Shown piece after piece: positions 35,035 through 48,265 of a stretch of 64,000 bases of DNA (within the stretch, counting starts at the first letter, position 1; each line of letters begins with the position of its first letter). The notes under the pieces are model-generated. The model was not told the DNA's origin. It saw only the letters and a list, made by a program, of their open reading frames with translations, and searched no databases. Origin of the DNA: Saccoglossus kowalevskii (Eukaryota; Hemichordata; Enteropneusta; Harrimaniidae); the NCBI RefSeq assembly GCF_000003605.2, contig NW_003155745.1, positions 167,741 through 231,740 of the forward strand. Direction: 5' to 3'. The position numbers and the translations under genes are program-made.

Positions 35035-37753
35035 GACAATTAGGATTTAGCCAGAGTGATTTCGGTAACTTCATAGCTTCAAACACGGCATAATGACCAT
35101 ATTGTACATAAATGTGTCAATACGGATTTTGCTTTCAGTTTGTAGCAGAAACTTGACATCCGAAAACACAGCTGAATAATGATCAAGAATGATCAGTAGT
35201 ATTGACGCAAATTCCTTACCTATTATTATTTTTTTAATTTAAAAGTTTAATTTGATCAAAACTAAAACAACACAAACCGTTCCCCGGGCGAGTACATTTT
35301 CGTATCGTCGTAAATACGGATTAGATATGTGTAATCCTATAGACGAATTTATAGTTATAGCGCCATCAGTCGGCTTCCGTGCGAGAATGGGGAGGGGGAG
35401 GAGGGGGGTGATTTCCAGCTCACACAACTTGTTCGCTGGTTTCCCGAGTTCCTGGCGTTCCGATGAGCTATCAATCGTTTACGCGGCAAAGCCAATCCCC
35501 TACGCAGACGAAATTAAGAGGCTTTTACACCAAAACGTGCAAGTTTCCAAGGTTACGACGGAACTCAAAACTTGTCTATTTCATATTACAGTTTTATTGT
35601 TTTGTGTATTACGTATTGACAATAGCATATCCCATAATTTATTGATTTGCAATCGTTATATTAAACATTAGGAAGCTAAACACACATAAACTTGCTGACA
35701 CTTGTTATATTTTTTCGTAATATATCACGATACTGAAAACTCAGATCGTAAACTGTCGATAAACTTCAAAAAATCTCTACTTTATTTTTACTATCCTACT
35801 TTCTACTATCTCCAGTCGTTACGCCTATCCACGTTTGTCAACACGTTTTTTTTTCTATTTCAAATAAAACCTCATACTTGTATTGTAAGATCTATGATAA
35901 AGCGCACTTTACAAGAATAAAAATTGCCTTCAAATATATATCTTTCGATCGATGGAACCTTAGCACATTAATAAAAATCAACAAAAGTCAATTTCACACA
36001 GTGGAAAAAAAAAAACAGTTTGATGGGGCAGTCAATCGCCGCGTGAGGACTGCTGGCAATCGGAATTGAAATGCAAACCTCGCTTTGTCACGTGTTTACC
36101 CTAAAGAGGATGTTAAATTCAAAACTGCTTTTATAATTCTATCATTTGGTCAATTGCAATACTTTTTTTTCGATTCGCCGCCATCATTGCTCCAAGGTTG
36201 GAACTCGTAATTGACTCTTTGCAAAACACTGTGAATAATTTCATACGTATATTAATTCAACGTGGTGAAAAGTCGCTGGCGCTTTTCAAATTGTGTTCTA
36301 ATCGCATCATGGATGTTGAATGAGCTGTTCCTGTCTCGCTTTGTTCGTTTGACGTATTGTAGGCGTAAGGACAATGCATTAGTAATGTATTTCTCACGGG
36401 ATGTAAAGAAAACGGAATAGATGTCAATTTCGCGTGTCTGTTTCCTAATCTAGAAGATCTGTTCTCTCTGTAGATAGAAGACTAGAAACTGTCCCATGCC
36501 TCCTGGCGCACACAAGACAGTCGTCATCGCCATCATCTCTGTCTCAATCATGTATAGTCTCCCTGACGACGGTACACAGCGAACAAATGCCACCCGAGTG
36601 GAAATAACGTTAATGTAATGTGTGTATTTTTAGTGAGTACATTTCCCTTTCCGCAAGTGGACTATTTTAATATATTTACATATGTAATATATATGAAATG
36701 TTTGTTTGTTTGTTTTTTCGCTAAGAATGTGACTGACTGACTGTAGGGATGAGTGGTGACAACTTCCAGTAACCAAGCGACAACATACATAGCGAGTTTC
36801 CTGAACCACGCAATTCACACGAGATCCCGCGATAGTGCTTTGTTCTCGCACAAGAGCCAATTATCAAATACGGTAACACACTGCGCGGGAAAAACTGAGT
36901 AACGCAACAACGTCGAGTCGAAAGGTTTCACTTCACGCTCGTGGCATATTGTTTTACATAAAATCAGTCACAAAGGATCTCTCTTCGTTCTCTCTAGGGA
37001 AGATTCGCTGCATTTGTGTTGCTAGGGGTTACTCAACTATTGAAAGCGAGATTTAGTTCAAGCAATCACAAATATGGATTTTCCCTCGCCATTAATTTAC
37101 CACACGACCGTGTTTTTAATGTGGTTCACAGTCATAAATCTGACCCTTTTGACTCAAGCGCGTTTTGGCGGGGAACGCGGCTTTAGCTCAAAACAGTAAA
37201 CACTTGGGACACATGCTAAAAAGCTATTTGAAGAACTCACTTTCCGTTTCCTCCGCCAAGTAACAGAGCCTTTTAAACCTTTTTGCTTTCTTTTCTCGCC
37301 AACATTTTCAAGTTGAAGCAAATATTTTTTATGCAATATTCTCAAATATCAATATTTTTTTAGATGGAATATATATAATTTGACGCCTTCTGGTATAAAG
37401 TTGTACAGATATCCAATATTGTTCATGAAAAAAGGCAGATAATTTCTTGAATGTACGCAGCCAAAGAGTACAATTTTATACATTTAAAAAAAAATCAGGA
37501 GAGTGACACTTAATTAAATTAACAACCATACGTTAAATCCGGATTTCATATATTATCTTTTTTTTACATATTATATATGCTAAATAGCGAATTTGCATAT
37601 TGCAATTACTTTTTATTATATAAACAAAGATACTATTACAGTACAATTCATTCCGATTCAAGTTTTGGCAGCTTTTAAATTAGAAGCTACTAGAACGCAT
37701 ATTTTAAAGCAAATATAGCAGTGACGATATAACGCGTGTATCTATCTATATTG
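35035..37753. other. Intergenic, no gene recognised
   Basis: The 139-codon plus-strand open frame at 35252-35671 has no recognisable domain. A TTTG run occurs near 36698-36716. Confidence 0.55.
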
Positions 37754-37889
37754 TTAAAGCGGGAAAGTCGTCACCTGCGCATGCGGAAGACGACTATAGC
37801 GTGTTGTTTAGCTTTTGCGCTTTAGCGCGCGTTGTTATCTTCGTTGGGGCTCGATTTTCGCGCGTGCGCAGTAGACGATCCCGCTTTAA
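37754..37889 (+). mobile_element. Family D MITE, complete copy, TTAA flanks
   Basis: TTAA at 37754-37757 and 37886-37889. Left AGCGGGAAAGTCGTCACCTG, with TGCGCATGCGG next to it; right GCGCGTGCGCAGTAGACG. It is shorter than other copies through an internal deletion. Confidence 0.85.
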
Positions 37890-38721
37890 TTAATCAGTTA
37901 GTAGTATGGGGACGTTTTTTTTGTTCAACTGTCAGTCAAATATTATGCTCACACTTGTTATCAATCATGATGGCTTCGCATAACAACTGCGAAACTGCGA
38001 AACGCAATTTGTCAACTAACAGCACTAATATGATTTTAACTGTTTGATAGTTCGGTACATGAACCTCCAAACACTTTTTGTACTATGTATCACAAAACAA
38101 AATATTGGCAACTTGCCTTAACAAAGACAAAACCGCCAATTTGCATTATATCTAGTACATCAATTTTGAGTTTGGTGACCCCATATTTTATGTTTTTCTT
38201 CGTCTTCTTATAAAATATTACATAAATAAAGAAAATCACATTATTCAAACTTTGAGTAGTGTTCTAACCTTAAGTTACTTTGTGTTGCTTTTGAAACCAG
38301 GTCGTTGTTAAACAACTACTGATTTAATCAAAGACATTTTTTAATGTCTTTGATTTAATCTACACTACCAGCAACAACATACATCATTGGTCTCTAAGCG
38401 ACTTCTGTGCTTGACGACGGCTACATTTAATAATGATTCAATGTCGCATGTTTAAGTTAATACCGAACGCGAGCGCCGGTTCGAGTCACGCACGCAGTAC
38501 GTATTTACTATAATTAGACGTAGTCTTTACCTTGCCGTTTATTCGGTGTTATTTGCTTAAGTTAATACCGGTACGTTTAGAGAAATATCTGGCCTCTGCA
38601 GTTGAATTCACAAACAAAGTGACGTGCATCAATAGTGGTAAAACCTTCCACATGCCCGAGATCTTGTTTCGGATATGACAAAACAGTCAGCCATGTTTGA
38701 CCGAATCAAATAAGGTATTAT
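37890..38721. other. Intergenic, with a weak repeat
   Basis: About 70 bases from 38469 (GCGAGCG, then GTCACGCACGCAGT) resemble 55356-55425. A GGTTCGAGTC at 38478 looks like a tRNA B box but there is no tRNA fold around it. Confidence 0.45.
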
Positions 38722-39122
38722 CAGAGGTACATTACTTGGGGTTTGTAACTACGGTGACATGATACCAAGATCCCGTCACAATCTCGCTCTCGCATAAACG
38801 TTCCAACTCAGAAAAAATGCGAATGCGCATGCCCGAGGTAACTAGGATACTGGGATGTCCAGGTGGATCAAAATAGCTGCCCACGATATGACGGATTACG
38901 AGAACTATATTTTCTGTACATTTTCGATGTATTACATTTTTCACTATGATAGTGACAAGAAAAATTTATTTTTTTCATTACAAACCTTGAACATTGATAT
39001 GCGTCATGTCAGAAGGTCGTAGCCTCAGTCTCGCTATCTACGAGAAGAGACTTGAATGGGATCTTGACATGATGTCACCATACAGTACTATGCGAGTTGC
39101 AAACCCCAAGTAATGTACCTCT
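38722..39122 (+). mobile_element. Family E hAT-like MITE, complete copy
   Basis: Flanked by the 8-base duplication GGTATTAT (38714-38721 and 39123-39130). TIRs of about 90 bases start CAGAGGTACATTACTTGGGG. The interior contains GAATGCGCATGCCCGAGGTA. CAG-type ends plus an 8-base duplication are hAT hallmarks; the element is non-coding. Confidence 0.85.
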
Positions 39123-39130
39123 GGTATTAT

Positions 39131-39266
39131 GTATGTGCGAGGTTTGAAGAGAGTTAGTTCAGGGCTATCCGAGATATAGCTCCAGACGCACGCACGCGCG
39201 CGCATACACACATACACTGATTTAACTAAAAAAAACATAAGTCCCCGTTTTGAACTTCGTCCGATA
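39131..39266 (-). repeat. Family G repeat, fragment
   Basis: On the minus strand it reads AAAACGGGGACTTATGTTTT, then a GT/GC-rich run, then TATATCTC and CTTCAAAC, in the order seen at 49632-49760. It sits between the family E and C copies. Confidence 0.65.
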
Positions 39267-39267
39267 A

Positions 39268-39460
39268 GTGATTTTCCGTTCAACTGCGAGATCTCGCGAG
39301 ATGCATGAAAGACGCGCGTCGAACGTCTGCCGCAAAAATCGAACGATTTGATTTTGAACTCGAATTTCTTTATTTCGTAGCTCACATCGACCGGCCGATC
39401 TTCGACAGAGGAATATTGCTTCCGAATACCCTTATTTAATCGAAAATGCCTATCATCAAA
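39268..39460 (-). repeat. Family C repeat, copy 2
   Basis: Nearly identical to 31431-31623. It reads open on the minus strand and that frame runs on into neighbouring sequence, as expected by chance. Confidence 0.75.
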
Positions 39461-42400
39461 TGTGGACAGCACATTATTAAGCATGGAAATGCCCCCCAAA
39501 ATACTTTCGCGTTTGTCGAATCCCACGCGATGTTTGACGCCACTACGACGCTATGACCTTTGTTTGTCCTGTTTTTACGTTTAATTTCACGCATATCGCG
39601 TGATTCTCGCAGTGAACGGAAAATGGTCAATTGTGAACGTATGAGTATATCTCATTACTGGTCGTTCTTTCATGCAATATTCTTGTTATGGGGAATGAAA
39701 ACATGGTCTCACGAGTCAACGCAATCCAGTATATTTACCAGAATGCCATGAAGCATATCAAACAAAAACAAGTTGCCTGTTGAATGTATAATATTATAGG
39801 TCAAAAACCGCCATCACGTGATGCGTCTCTATGGGGACGCAGCTTGTATTGATACTACTCTAATGATGCGTATTATTGGATTCGAATGATTCACACAGAC
39901 AGACCAATCAAAATTCACAAGACCATCACAAGTAAAGCCTCATTCGACGCTGTCATAATGTCAATTTCAAATAATCACTTTGCTTGTCCGTGGACTCCAG
40001 GGTTGAGTCGGTCTACTGGAAGTCATCAACGCAACCGAAAAAAGGACCAACCACGTCGCTCCGTTCTTTCAAATAAGTCGTACTTAGTTCCTGCGATTCA
40101 GATGTGCCCATCATGGAGATTACATAGATATTGTGATGATTACATAGATCTTTCTATGGTATCGATGTTGTAATGATGAAGTGATGTATACCAATCCCAC
40201 TCAACAGTACAAATATTTTGAGAAATAGAGCGAATAATCACACAACTGGGAATCACAAGAAACACGTTGCCCCGGACACGTTGTAGATAGAATTTGATGT
40301 CACGCCGCATATACTAGTAATGCTATAATCTCATTGTTGTTGCCAATTAATTTACGCAGTTTTGTTACAACGGAGCTCCGTCGAAACCATAATTTCTGGC
40401 GTAGAAATCGTTTTAATAAACATGTACACACAAGCACACTGATAGACAGGCAATCTAATTACATCGGCAAGGTCAACGTCGGTTCAACGTCGAGTCCACA
40501 GAGACTCCTGCGAAAATGCGCCGCAGATAGCACGCGAATTTAGTTGTTTACCGGGCTTCGCGCTATAGCTGCCTCAATCCCTTGTAACGTCGTTGGGAGC
40601 AGTACCAATACCAAAGAAACGAGAATTCTGTATTTTAGACATCGTTCTTGATTAGTTTCCGTTAATTCGGTTAATATGACTCATCTTCATGAATCGTTAA
40701 ACTTAATTCCAGAAATTTGAAACTTCCTAAATTAAACCCCCGGCGAAGATTTAAATTTCACGTTTCAAACTTCTTTGCGCGTGTCTTTTTATCTAATATA
40801 GGGTCAATCTTACGACACCCGTGTACTACATTTTGATCGGCGCAAGCCTCAGAATTAGAGTTTGTTAATGAGTTATAAGTATGGGGCATATACATCAAAT
40901 TCCGACAAACTGGAATTAAATTATTACTCAATTTTTCTATTGTATTCATGTTGTATTATAATATGGAATATTACATTATTAATGTATACACTGAATGCGA
41001 TCTGAAACGATGTAGTTATATGTTCCAAATCGTAAATCATTTATAAATGTTATGATTTCTTCCAATGAAACAACGAGGCGGTATGTGTTACATGAATTTG
41101 GTTGAGAAACAAATGTCTCAGATACGTGAACGCATGACCCCCCCCCCCCCACCACCACCACCACCACCACCACCTTGTCAAGTCAATTAAACGCCGTTAA
41201 GACAATGTGTGCATGTCGTAATTTACGCACTGTAAAAATGACAAGCATTAATAAATAAACATATCGCTTTGTACCATTTTTGTTTCACCTTGCAATGACC
41301 ATGCAATGTCCTTGTCATGATTTTTTGCCAGTGGCGTTAACAGTAGTCTACATTATTAAATACTATTCACGTAGGATTAGCGTACATTTACAAGTAACAT
41401 TGTTATATGCAAAATTATGATAACGTTGGCGGATCGGGATCAGGAAGTTTCCTTTTTTAGAATGATATAAAGCACCAACCGTCATGAAATAATATCGCAG
41501 AGAATAACACCCCTCACCTGTTTGACGATGAGATTCCGGAAACATCACTGCTCACCGCCACATGCTTGCAATACCACTCGATGTGACGGCCATGTGTTCA
41601 GGGAAGCCCGAACAGTCTTCATCCCCGCCAATAGTGCGTTTGATCTGTACGTTAAAAAAAACATAAGAAACGGATTAGATCAGGATGGGCGCTTTATCTG
41701 TGCAACGGCGAGGCGTGATGAGAATACCGGCTGCGTGCAGCCATACACGAAACACCGGTCGCGTTACATCGAATTCCGTACTAGCAAACGCGATCGGTGC
41801 TTCGTATCCGTGGCTTATCAAGCACAAACCTGGCCCGAGAATCGTTGGCAGAGGCTTCTGCTGTGAATCAAAATCAGCGCATTTGTTCAATCTGTATAAT
41901 GAAAAATATCCAGCGTCACCGTATGCTTCTCGTGAGCTATGTACATTCACTCTGAGTCGACTGCCGTTATACCCTTATTTACATAATGCACACAACACAC
42001 CACGGCGACGGCGCGATAATATAAATAGTTCATTTGCATATGAAATTGCCGCGTTGTGATTGGAAAATACCAAGGGCGTAAGTAAGGCTGTAACTTCAAT
42101 ATGATGTTGGACCAATCCAGGAGCGGATAGAAGCGAAAAAAAAACAAGACGTTACATCACAGCAAAATAAATGACAACGAATAGACGACCAGTGAATGAA
42201 CAAATATAACTAAGCATTTTCAGCAACACATCCACATACAAGTTTAATCGATCATTTTTAATAAACACAAAACACACACAGAAATGTAACTCCATAAAGC
42301 GTACATTCACTTTTAGCCAATAATTTCGTGATTTCACGTCTTTTGGATTTGATATCCACAAAAATGTAATTGTCATCAAAATTCTACTATCATCAGGCTT

Positions 42401-44170
42401 GTGTTGATCACCCATAATGCACTGCCCGAACTATACGCGACGTTAAAAAAAAAACTGGGTCTGCTGTCGCTTCAAGGTGAGCACACAATTGTCCTATTTT
42501 GAATAGTCATACATGAACGTTTGGCTTACCCAAACCGCTGAAGGAGGCGGTCATCGTTCGTGTTCGCTCATATCAATCCAAAGATAATGTATAGGAAGAA
42601 ATGTCTTAACTCCATATTGGATTTTGCAAAGGATTGTGGGATAGAAAATTTAACTATAGGGGGCGTTTGCATGATGAAGTTTAAAGTTCAGCAAACCCCG
42701 ATTATTATTCTCCTGGGATATGCTAGTGCCACTATAGTTACGAACAAAAACAACCGCTTTGCTGTTGTTTTTTTCGGGGAAACGTCAAATTCGAGCTGAA
42801 TTCAAGATTATATATCATGTTTGTTATACTTTCAATATTATGGGTTCGCCAGACAATTTTTCGAGATACAAGAGTTCAAAGTGTCATAGAATATGATCAA
42901 AATTGGCATTACACCGGGTTCCATGGTGAGATTGCATTTTTTTTTGTATATTTATATCTCAATTTTAGTTCAGTGACAGTGGGATGAAAAAGTCATAGAG
43001 TGTTATCTGTCAGAATTCTAATATTTGTTAAAACATTTAGAAAAATTACAAATAATTTAGTGAGTTTCCAGTATAATAATAGGTTTTCATTATATGCAAC
43101 GTATATATGCGCAGTAACATGCGCAGTAGTACAATATTTTTAATTTTATTCGAAATGACCTTATGACCAGCACTCGTGAAAAAAGGTGATATGTGAATAA
43201 ATATGACATTTTATGACGTCATTATATATAGATATATTCATTTTTATATTTATATGATACTCTTAGCGCAACAAAAGCATTCTTTCATCTATATAATTTC
43301 ACAATTCAAACTGAAACAAGAGGTTTCTATTGGCCGGTTGAATAACACAGGAACATTTTCAAATCATACGTCGTTGCGCATTGTGATTCAACTGCCATTA
43401 AAGTTATCAATGTTTATAAAAATGAAGGAATGTCTTTGTTGCGGCGAGAGTATAGAGAGCGTTATTATTATTTATTTATTTATTTTTGAAACGATTTTGA
43501 TTTTTGTCTATAAAATATTAAATCATGGAAATAATTATTGTGAACACTTTTTATCTGATGTTATGCTCACTGTACTGTACCATTTATGCCATCTGTTCGT
43601 TGACAGATAAGAGTGGGGTCAGCCTAAGGGCAACTTTGTGCTGGCTGTCGTTACCACACACAATAGCTATTTTGATGGGTTTGTTTGCATACTTACACTT
43701 TCAGTCATTAGATCATTTTTCTGTCACTGCGAGATCTCGCCTATTGCGTTAAATGCGCGGACCGTGACGCTTATCGCAGCTTAAATCGAATTTCCTTCTT
43801 TCTTTTTTTAGGTCACAGGACAAAATGCAGATCGTTCAAGAGAGAATTTGAATATGGTCGCGAAATTAATGTAAATACTGTAAAATTAACCATCATCAAA
43901 AGTGAGTCATAACATATTAAATACTTCGGGTTCCACTCATCATTACTGCACAAAGCAGATTTGCTTATGACTCATTTGCATATTCGAAGTTGTTCGAACT
44001 ACAAGTCCCTGCCGGTTAACCCAGTTATATTTAAGTCATCCGGTCACTTTAATCAGTTCAATAAAACGTTTTACGCCCTAAATCTGAGATGCTCTGTTAA
44101 TTAGATTAGAATGTGCACGATTGACTTTAGAAAAGTGCAGTCTCCTCAGAGTTATCAAAACATTAGATTA
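39461..44170. other. Intergenic, no gene recognised
   Basis: A C-run followed by (CAC)n lies at about 41138-41174. Three overlapping open frames of 91-124 codons (41522-42059) on both strands show only that the stretch is poor in stops. No domain-bearing frame recognised. Confidence 0.55.
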
Positions 44171-44504
44171 TCTCAGGCGGAACTACTTCACAGAACGTTC
44201 CACGTGGCAAAAACGCGCACCACTGTACCATGCATTTTCATGGGCTCTGCGCGAGCTGCTGTAGAACGCCGGTCGAAGAGCCGGTGAAAACGGCTGAAGT
44301 CGAGAAAACAGCACAACCTTAACCTCAACCGTGACTATGAGACAATCCTGAGTATATGTGTTGCACATATAGGAGTTACACTCAGGCTGTTTGGGAGTGC
44401 CTCAACAACTCGCCCGAAGCACATTTTTAATGAGTTTTCGACCGTTGTTTCCACCTCCTGTGGTTGGAAAACTGTGAAAATGCCCGGATGTTCGCTCCCT
44501 AGAA
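44171..44504 (-). mobile_element. Family B MITE, full-length but diverged
   Basis: TA at 44169-44170 and 44505-44506. Left end TCTCAGGCGGAACTAC, right end TGCCCGGATGTTCGCTCCCT then AGAA. It is far more diverged than the other copies, so it is an old insertion. Confidence 0.75.
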
Positions 44505-45481
44505 TATACGTGAACAGAACGTTTTTTCAAACCATTTTCAGTGTGTCATGTGGATCATTTCACCACAATAACATTATCTCACGCAATGTATTTTCGGATA
44601 AAATGTTATTCTAATCAAGACATCTAAACATGATGACTTCATTCTAAAATGAAACACCAGAAACTATTTTAAATTAACGGGCAGTGGGACTCACTGCGTG
44701 CTGAATACAAAAACATGTTTTCAGAAGCTCATACAAGCGACACCGATCTGCAGCGTCAATATGGTTGTATCACTATAACGCATCGACCAATCAACGTCAA
44801 GCACACGATCGCGTTGTAGCAGAGACATTTTCATAAAAATATAACTATATATGCCATTAACATACAAGAAGATTAAGAAACGTGTGACACGAGAAAAATA
44901 AATAGATGAAAAATTTATTTGCAGATAAGAAAGTTTTCCATGCCGACGCCTTCACAAGTCCCAGTGGTCCAGCTGACCACACTCACGGGTATTCGTTTTC
45001 ATATCATACCTATGTCTTCAAGTGAAACGTCATCAAGCGTCATCAAGGCATGCATTCTCATTAATATTCAGGCGGAAGAGGTGGGAACCAGAGACACTTT
45101 TTTTTTTTAAATTATAAATTACAGAAATACCAGATTTATTATGTTAAAAATATCACATTTCGTGTTATTGTATTTACGATTTTGTCTTAATCTGTCTTTG
45201 TGGTTGAATATGACTTGGGTTGTTTGTTTGTATTTTTGTTTAGGTTTTTAATATAAAACATTTTTACAATCAATACACTCATTGAAAATTATTCAAGAAC
45301 GAGTGAATGAGCATACGTGTTTACTAGTAAGTTGTTTTGGTTTTAAAAAGTTGACTGACAATGATTAAAGTAAAGATGCAATATGCCTAAAAACACGTTT
45401 CTTTTTTTTAGGTTTTTTAATATCGTTGTTCGAGATTCTTTCATGTTGATAACGAAATTGTATTATGATTAATAAAAATAC
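44505..45481. other. Intergenic, no gene recognised
   Basis: AT-rich with short T-runs; no recognisable exon or repeat. Confidence 0.55.
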
Positions 45482-45640
45482 TAATAATATGATGTTATTA
45501 CGAGAATACCTCAAAATGTGCACGAAGACAGTACAGCTTCAAGTTGAGTATCGACCGACGCGAAGCGGAGATCGACTCGGATCCACGGCTTACTGTCTGA
45601 GTGCATACTTTGAGGTATTCTCGCAATAACCTTATTATTA
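45482..45640. mobile_element. Palindromic MITE, about 159 bp
   Basis: Arms of about 40 bases: left TAATAATATGATGTTATTAC then GAGAATACCTCAAA, and the right arm is its complement with a 2-base gap. The centre holds CGACGCGAAGCGGAGATCGA. The target duplication is hidden in the TA-rich ends. Confidence 0.75.
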
Positions 45641-46602
45641 TACATCTTTTCCTTCCAAGGATACATCATGGGAATTCCGGAATCCAAAAAGTTTAGAACT
45701 AAATCAGCTAATACTTTGTGTGGAGTCCGGTCAAACCCTGGTGGCAGCCATGTTTGTTTTTATTATTATTAGAGGACGCTTACGCGGGTAATCATTCCAT
45801 ATTTGGAGTTCGCATTTCCTTATATGGTAGGATGAAAATACCCCGTAAAGTACCGCAAAATTACGGCACGCTGTAACTTATGGCGTTACGGTGACAGATG
45901 TATAATAATAACCTTTATTTTACAAGAATAACATTTTTAACATTTATTTTTTCATTTATCGTACGACTATCAGAGGGTAAAATCTTCTACTCTCTCGGGG
46001 TCTCCACACTTGCCAGGGGGGAAACTCGTCTCGTCTCTATATCTCGTCCCCTTGAGGTACGGGATCGGGAAAGTCACTTATACTTTACAGTCAAATAAGA
46101 CACACACAACGAAATACGTTTCAGCTCTCGTCTTAGTCGGTCAATCGAGCACTCTATAAGACACAGCGCCCTGGGGAAAAGTCCCCAAGACTCTCACAAG
46201 GCTGAACCAAGACTAGCCCAAAACTGGACTGCCTCAAGGCTCGCCCCTGGACTGGACTCTCGACTGCACTCTCTCTTCTTCTGCGTCTATCGTGGAGTAT
46301 TCGCCAAGACCAACTCAAACTCTCTTTATTCATTTTCAAAACTCTGACCAATTACAATGCAGTAAAAAGACTCTAGGGCGTAACCTTCAATCATAAAGCC
46401 AATCACACTAAGTACTGAATACGTCATATCTTTTGATTAATCGTTCACTACATTAATAACTACGGATGTCAGAATAGCGACGGTATCTTGTAATGAGTTC
46501 CAAACCACTGAGCCAAGTTCCGTTCAAAACTTCAAATACATGTAGGCCTACACGATGACAGACATAACACAGCAATTCGCTAATAATCAGTTAATTAAGT
46601 CG
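45641..46602. other. Intergenic, possible decayed repeat
   Basis: From about 45900 a CT-rich stretch follows an AATAATAACCTTTATTTT motif, reminiscent of the reversed tail of some retroelements, but no family was recognised. No host exon recognised. Confidence 0.4.
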
Positions 46603-47804
46603 GTCGGTTAACGCAAACAATTTGGAATAATAAATATATTTTGATAAATGGGAGCTCTGTATATTACAGTAAATGGCACATCAGTGGAGTAAGGTACATC
46701 GGTAATTTGTTAGATAATAACGGTAAATTTCTAAAGTGCCATCAGTTTACTGAAAAATATAATATTGCTGTGAATTTTATAACATATACAGGTATTATTT
46801 CGACAATTCCATCAAAATGGAAAAAGCTTTTGAAATCTAATGACCATGTGCATGTAACTGGACAAAATGTTCAAAATACAATTGATTATGGAAAGGGTAA
46901 AACAAAAGATTTCTATAAAATACTGACAAAAAGTAAATTTGAACCCCCAAGCTCAGAAACTAAATATGGGTCAATGATTTATGGGCGGAACATAGCAGGA
47001 AAATGGAAGGCAATTTGGGAGTTACCTTATAAGGTAACAGGTGAAGAAAAAATGAGAATTTTTCAGTTCAAAATTTTGCATAGTATTGTAACAACAAATT
47101 TATTCTTACACAAAAATAACTTAAGAACAGATAGTATGTGTAAATATGTCAAAATGAGGAAAATTTAGAACATTTGTTCTGGTATTGTTCAACTGCACAA
47201 AGATTTTGGAATTCGTTTGACGAGTTCTGGAAAAAGATCTCTGATGATAACACAAAATTAATCACATGTTCAAGTATTATCTTCGGAGTACTGGAAAACA
47301 GATCCCTTTTAAATTTGTTGTTACTAATTGGTAAATATGTCTTGTATTGTAGCAGGTTTACTGGTTATAGCCCAACAATAGCCTATTTTATAAGTAAAAT
47401 TAGAAACCAAATTAACATTGAAAAATGTGTTTTAACTGAAAAAAAGTTTGAAACGAAATGGAGCAAAGTGCTGCAAGTGATTGAAGGATATTTGTAAGTT
47501 AATTTTATAAGTTTATTTAACATGTAGTCATTGTAAATTAATGAAATTCAACAGTTAATAAAAGAAAACAGATGAACCCCTCCCTCATACACACACTAAC
47601 AACAACAGCCCCTCCCCCAACCATTTTTCCCCACCTATCCCCCTTCTCTTTTTCTTTTTCTAATATTGCTTCATTTTATGCTGTTAATTACCTTTATGTA
47701 TATCTTTTTGACATGTAAGATTATTTTGAAGTAATGTACTTTTGTGGGAATATATGTGAATAAAAAAAACAAATTAAAAAAAAAAAAAAAAAAAGTCGGT
47801 TAAC
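46603..47804 (+). mobile_element. 5'-truncated L1/Tx1-type LINE with target-site duplication
   Basis: GTCGGTTAAC occurs at 46603-46612 and again at 47795-47804, right after the poly(A) tail (47776-47794). Between them lies the C-terminal part of an ORF2-like protein (46641-47497). It ends in a cysteine/histidine motif (CKY.. then LEHLFWYC) followed by AQRFWNSF, the pattern of L1/Tx1-clade ORF2 C-termini. One base is missing near 47146, shifting frame inside the C-x-x-C part; otherwise it is open, so the copy is recent. The 3' UTR has a CT-rich run at 47577-47660. Confidence 0.85.
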
Positions 47805-48265
47805 AGATACGCGAAAACAAATTCATGACACGACCCTCAAAAAAATACACACACAACTATACAAAATAACGAAAATGAATTATATAAAAATGCATGAATT
47901 TAGTTCAAATGCAAATTTAAATATCTGTGTTTAAAAAAATTTACTCTAAACTATCCTAGGCACGTCTTACTGTTTTTGAAAACTGCCTTGATATAAAGAT
48001 TGTTTGCAACTGATCTGGGCTGCTTGTATGTACATTGCATATTCATAACTTTAGACGAGTGTTGAAACATACGAGCTGCACGTATGACAGTTTTGTCATA
48101 CCAACAGACAGAGATTGGGAAACTAAAAGAATATGTAATTTTGGTAGAAATTGGCCAAAAAAAAAAATCAGATGGAGGAAAATCCAATCAGAAGGGGGGG
48201 GGGGGTTATCACAACTTTTGGGACGCTGTAATGAACAAAGAATTAGTTTTGTCTTTGTCTTTGAA
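47805..48265. other. Intergenic, no gene recognised
   Basis: Contains a 13-base G-run near 48196. Overlapping open frames on both strands have no domain. Confidence 0.55.

Noticed and set aside
35252-35671. 139-codon plus-strand open frame
   Set aside because: No recognisable family; overlapping frames occur on both strands.
38469-38545. tRNA-like B box GGTTCGAGTC
   Set aside because: No A box, anticodon arm or acceptor stem around it; the segment resembles another weak repeat at 55356.
41522-42059. Three overlapping open frames of 91-124 codons
   Set aside because: Different frames and strands over the same DNA, no recognisable domain or conserved motif.
45900-46360. CT-rich stretch that might be an LTR or retroelement tail
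   Set aside because: No matching second copy, primer-binding site or coding remnant beside it.
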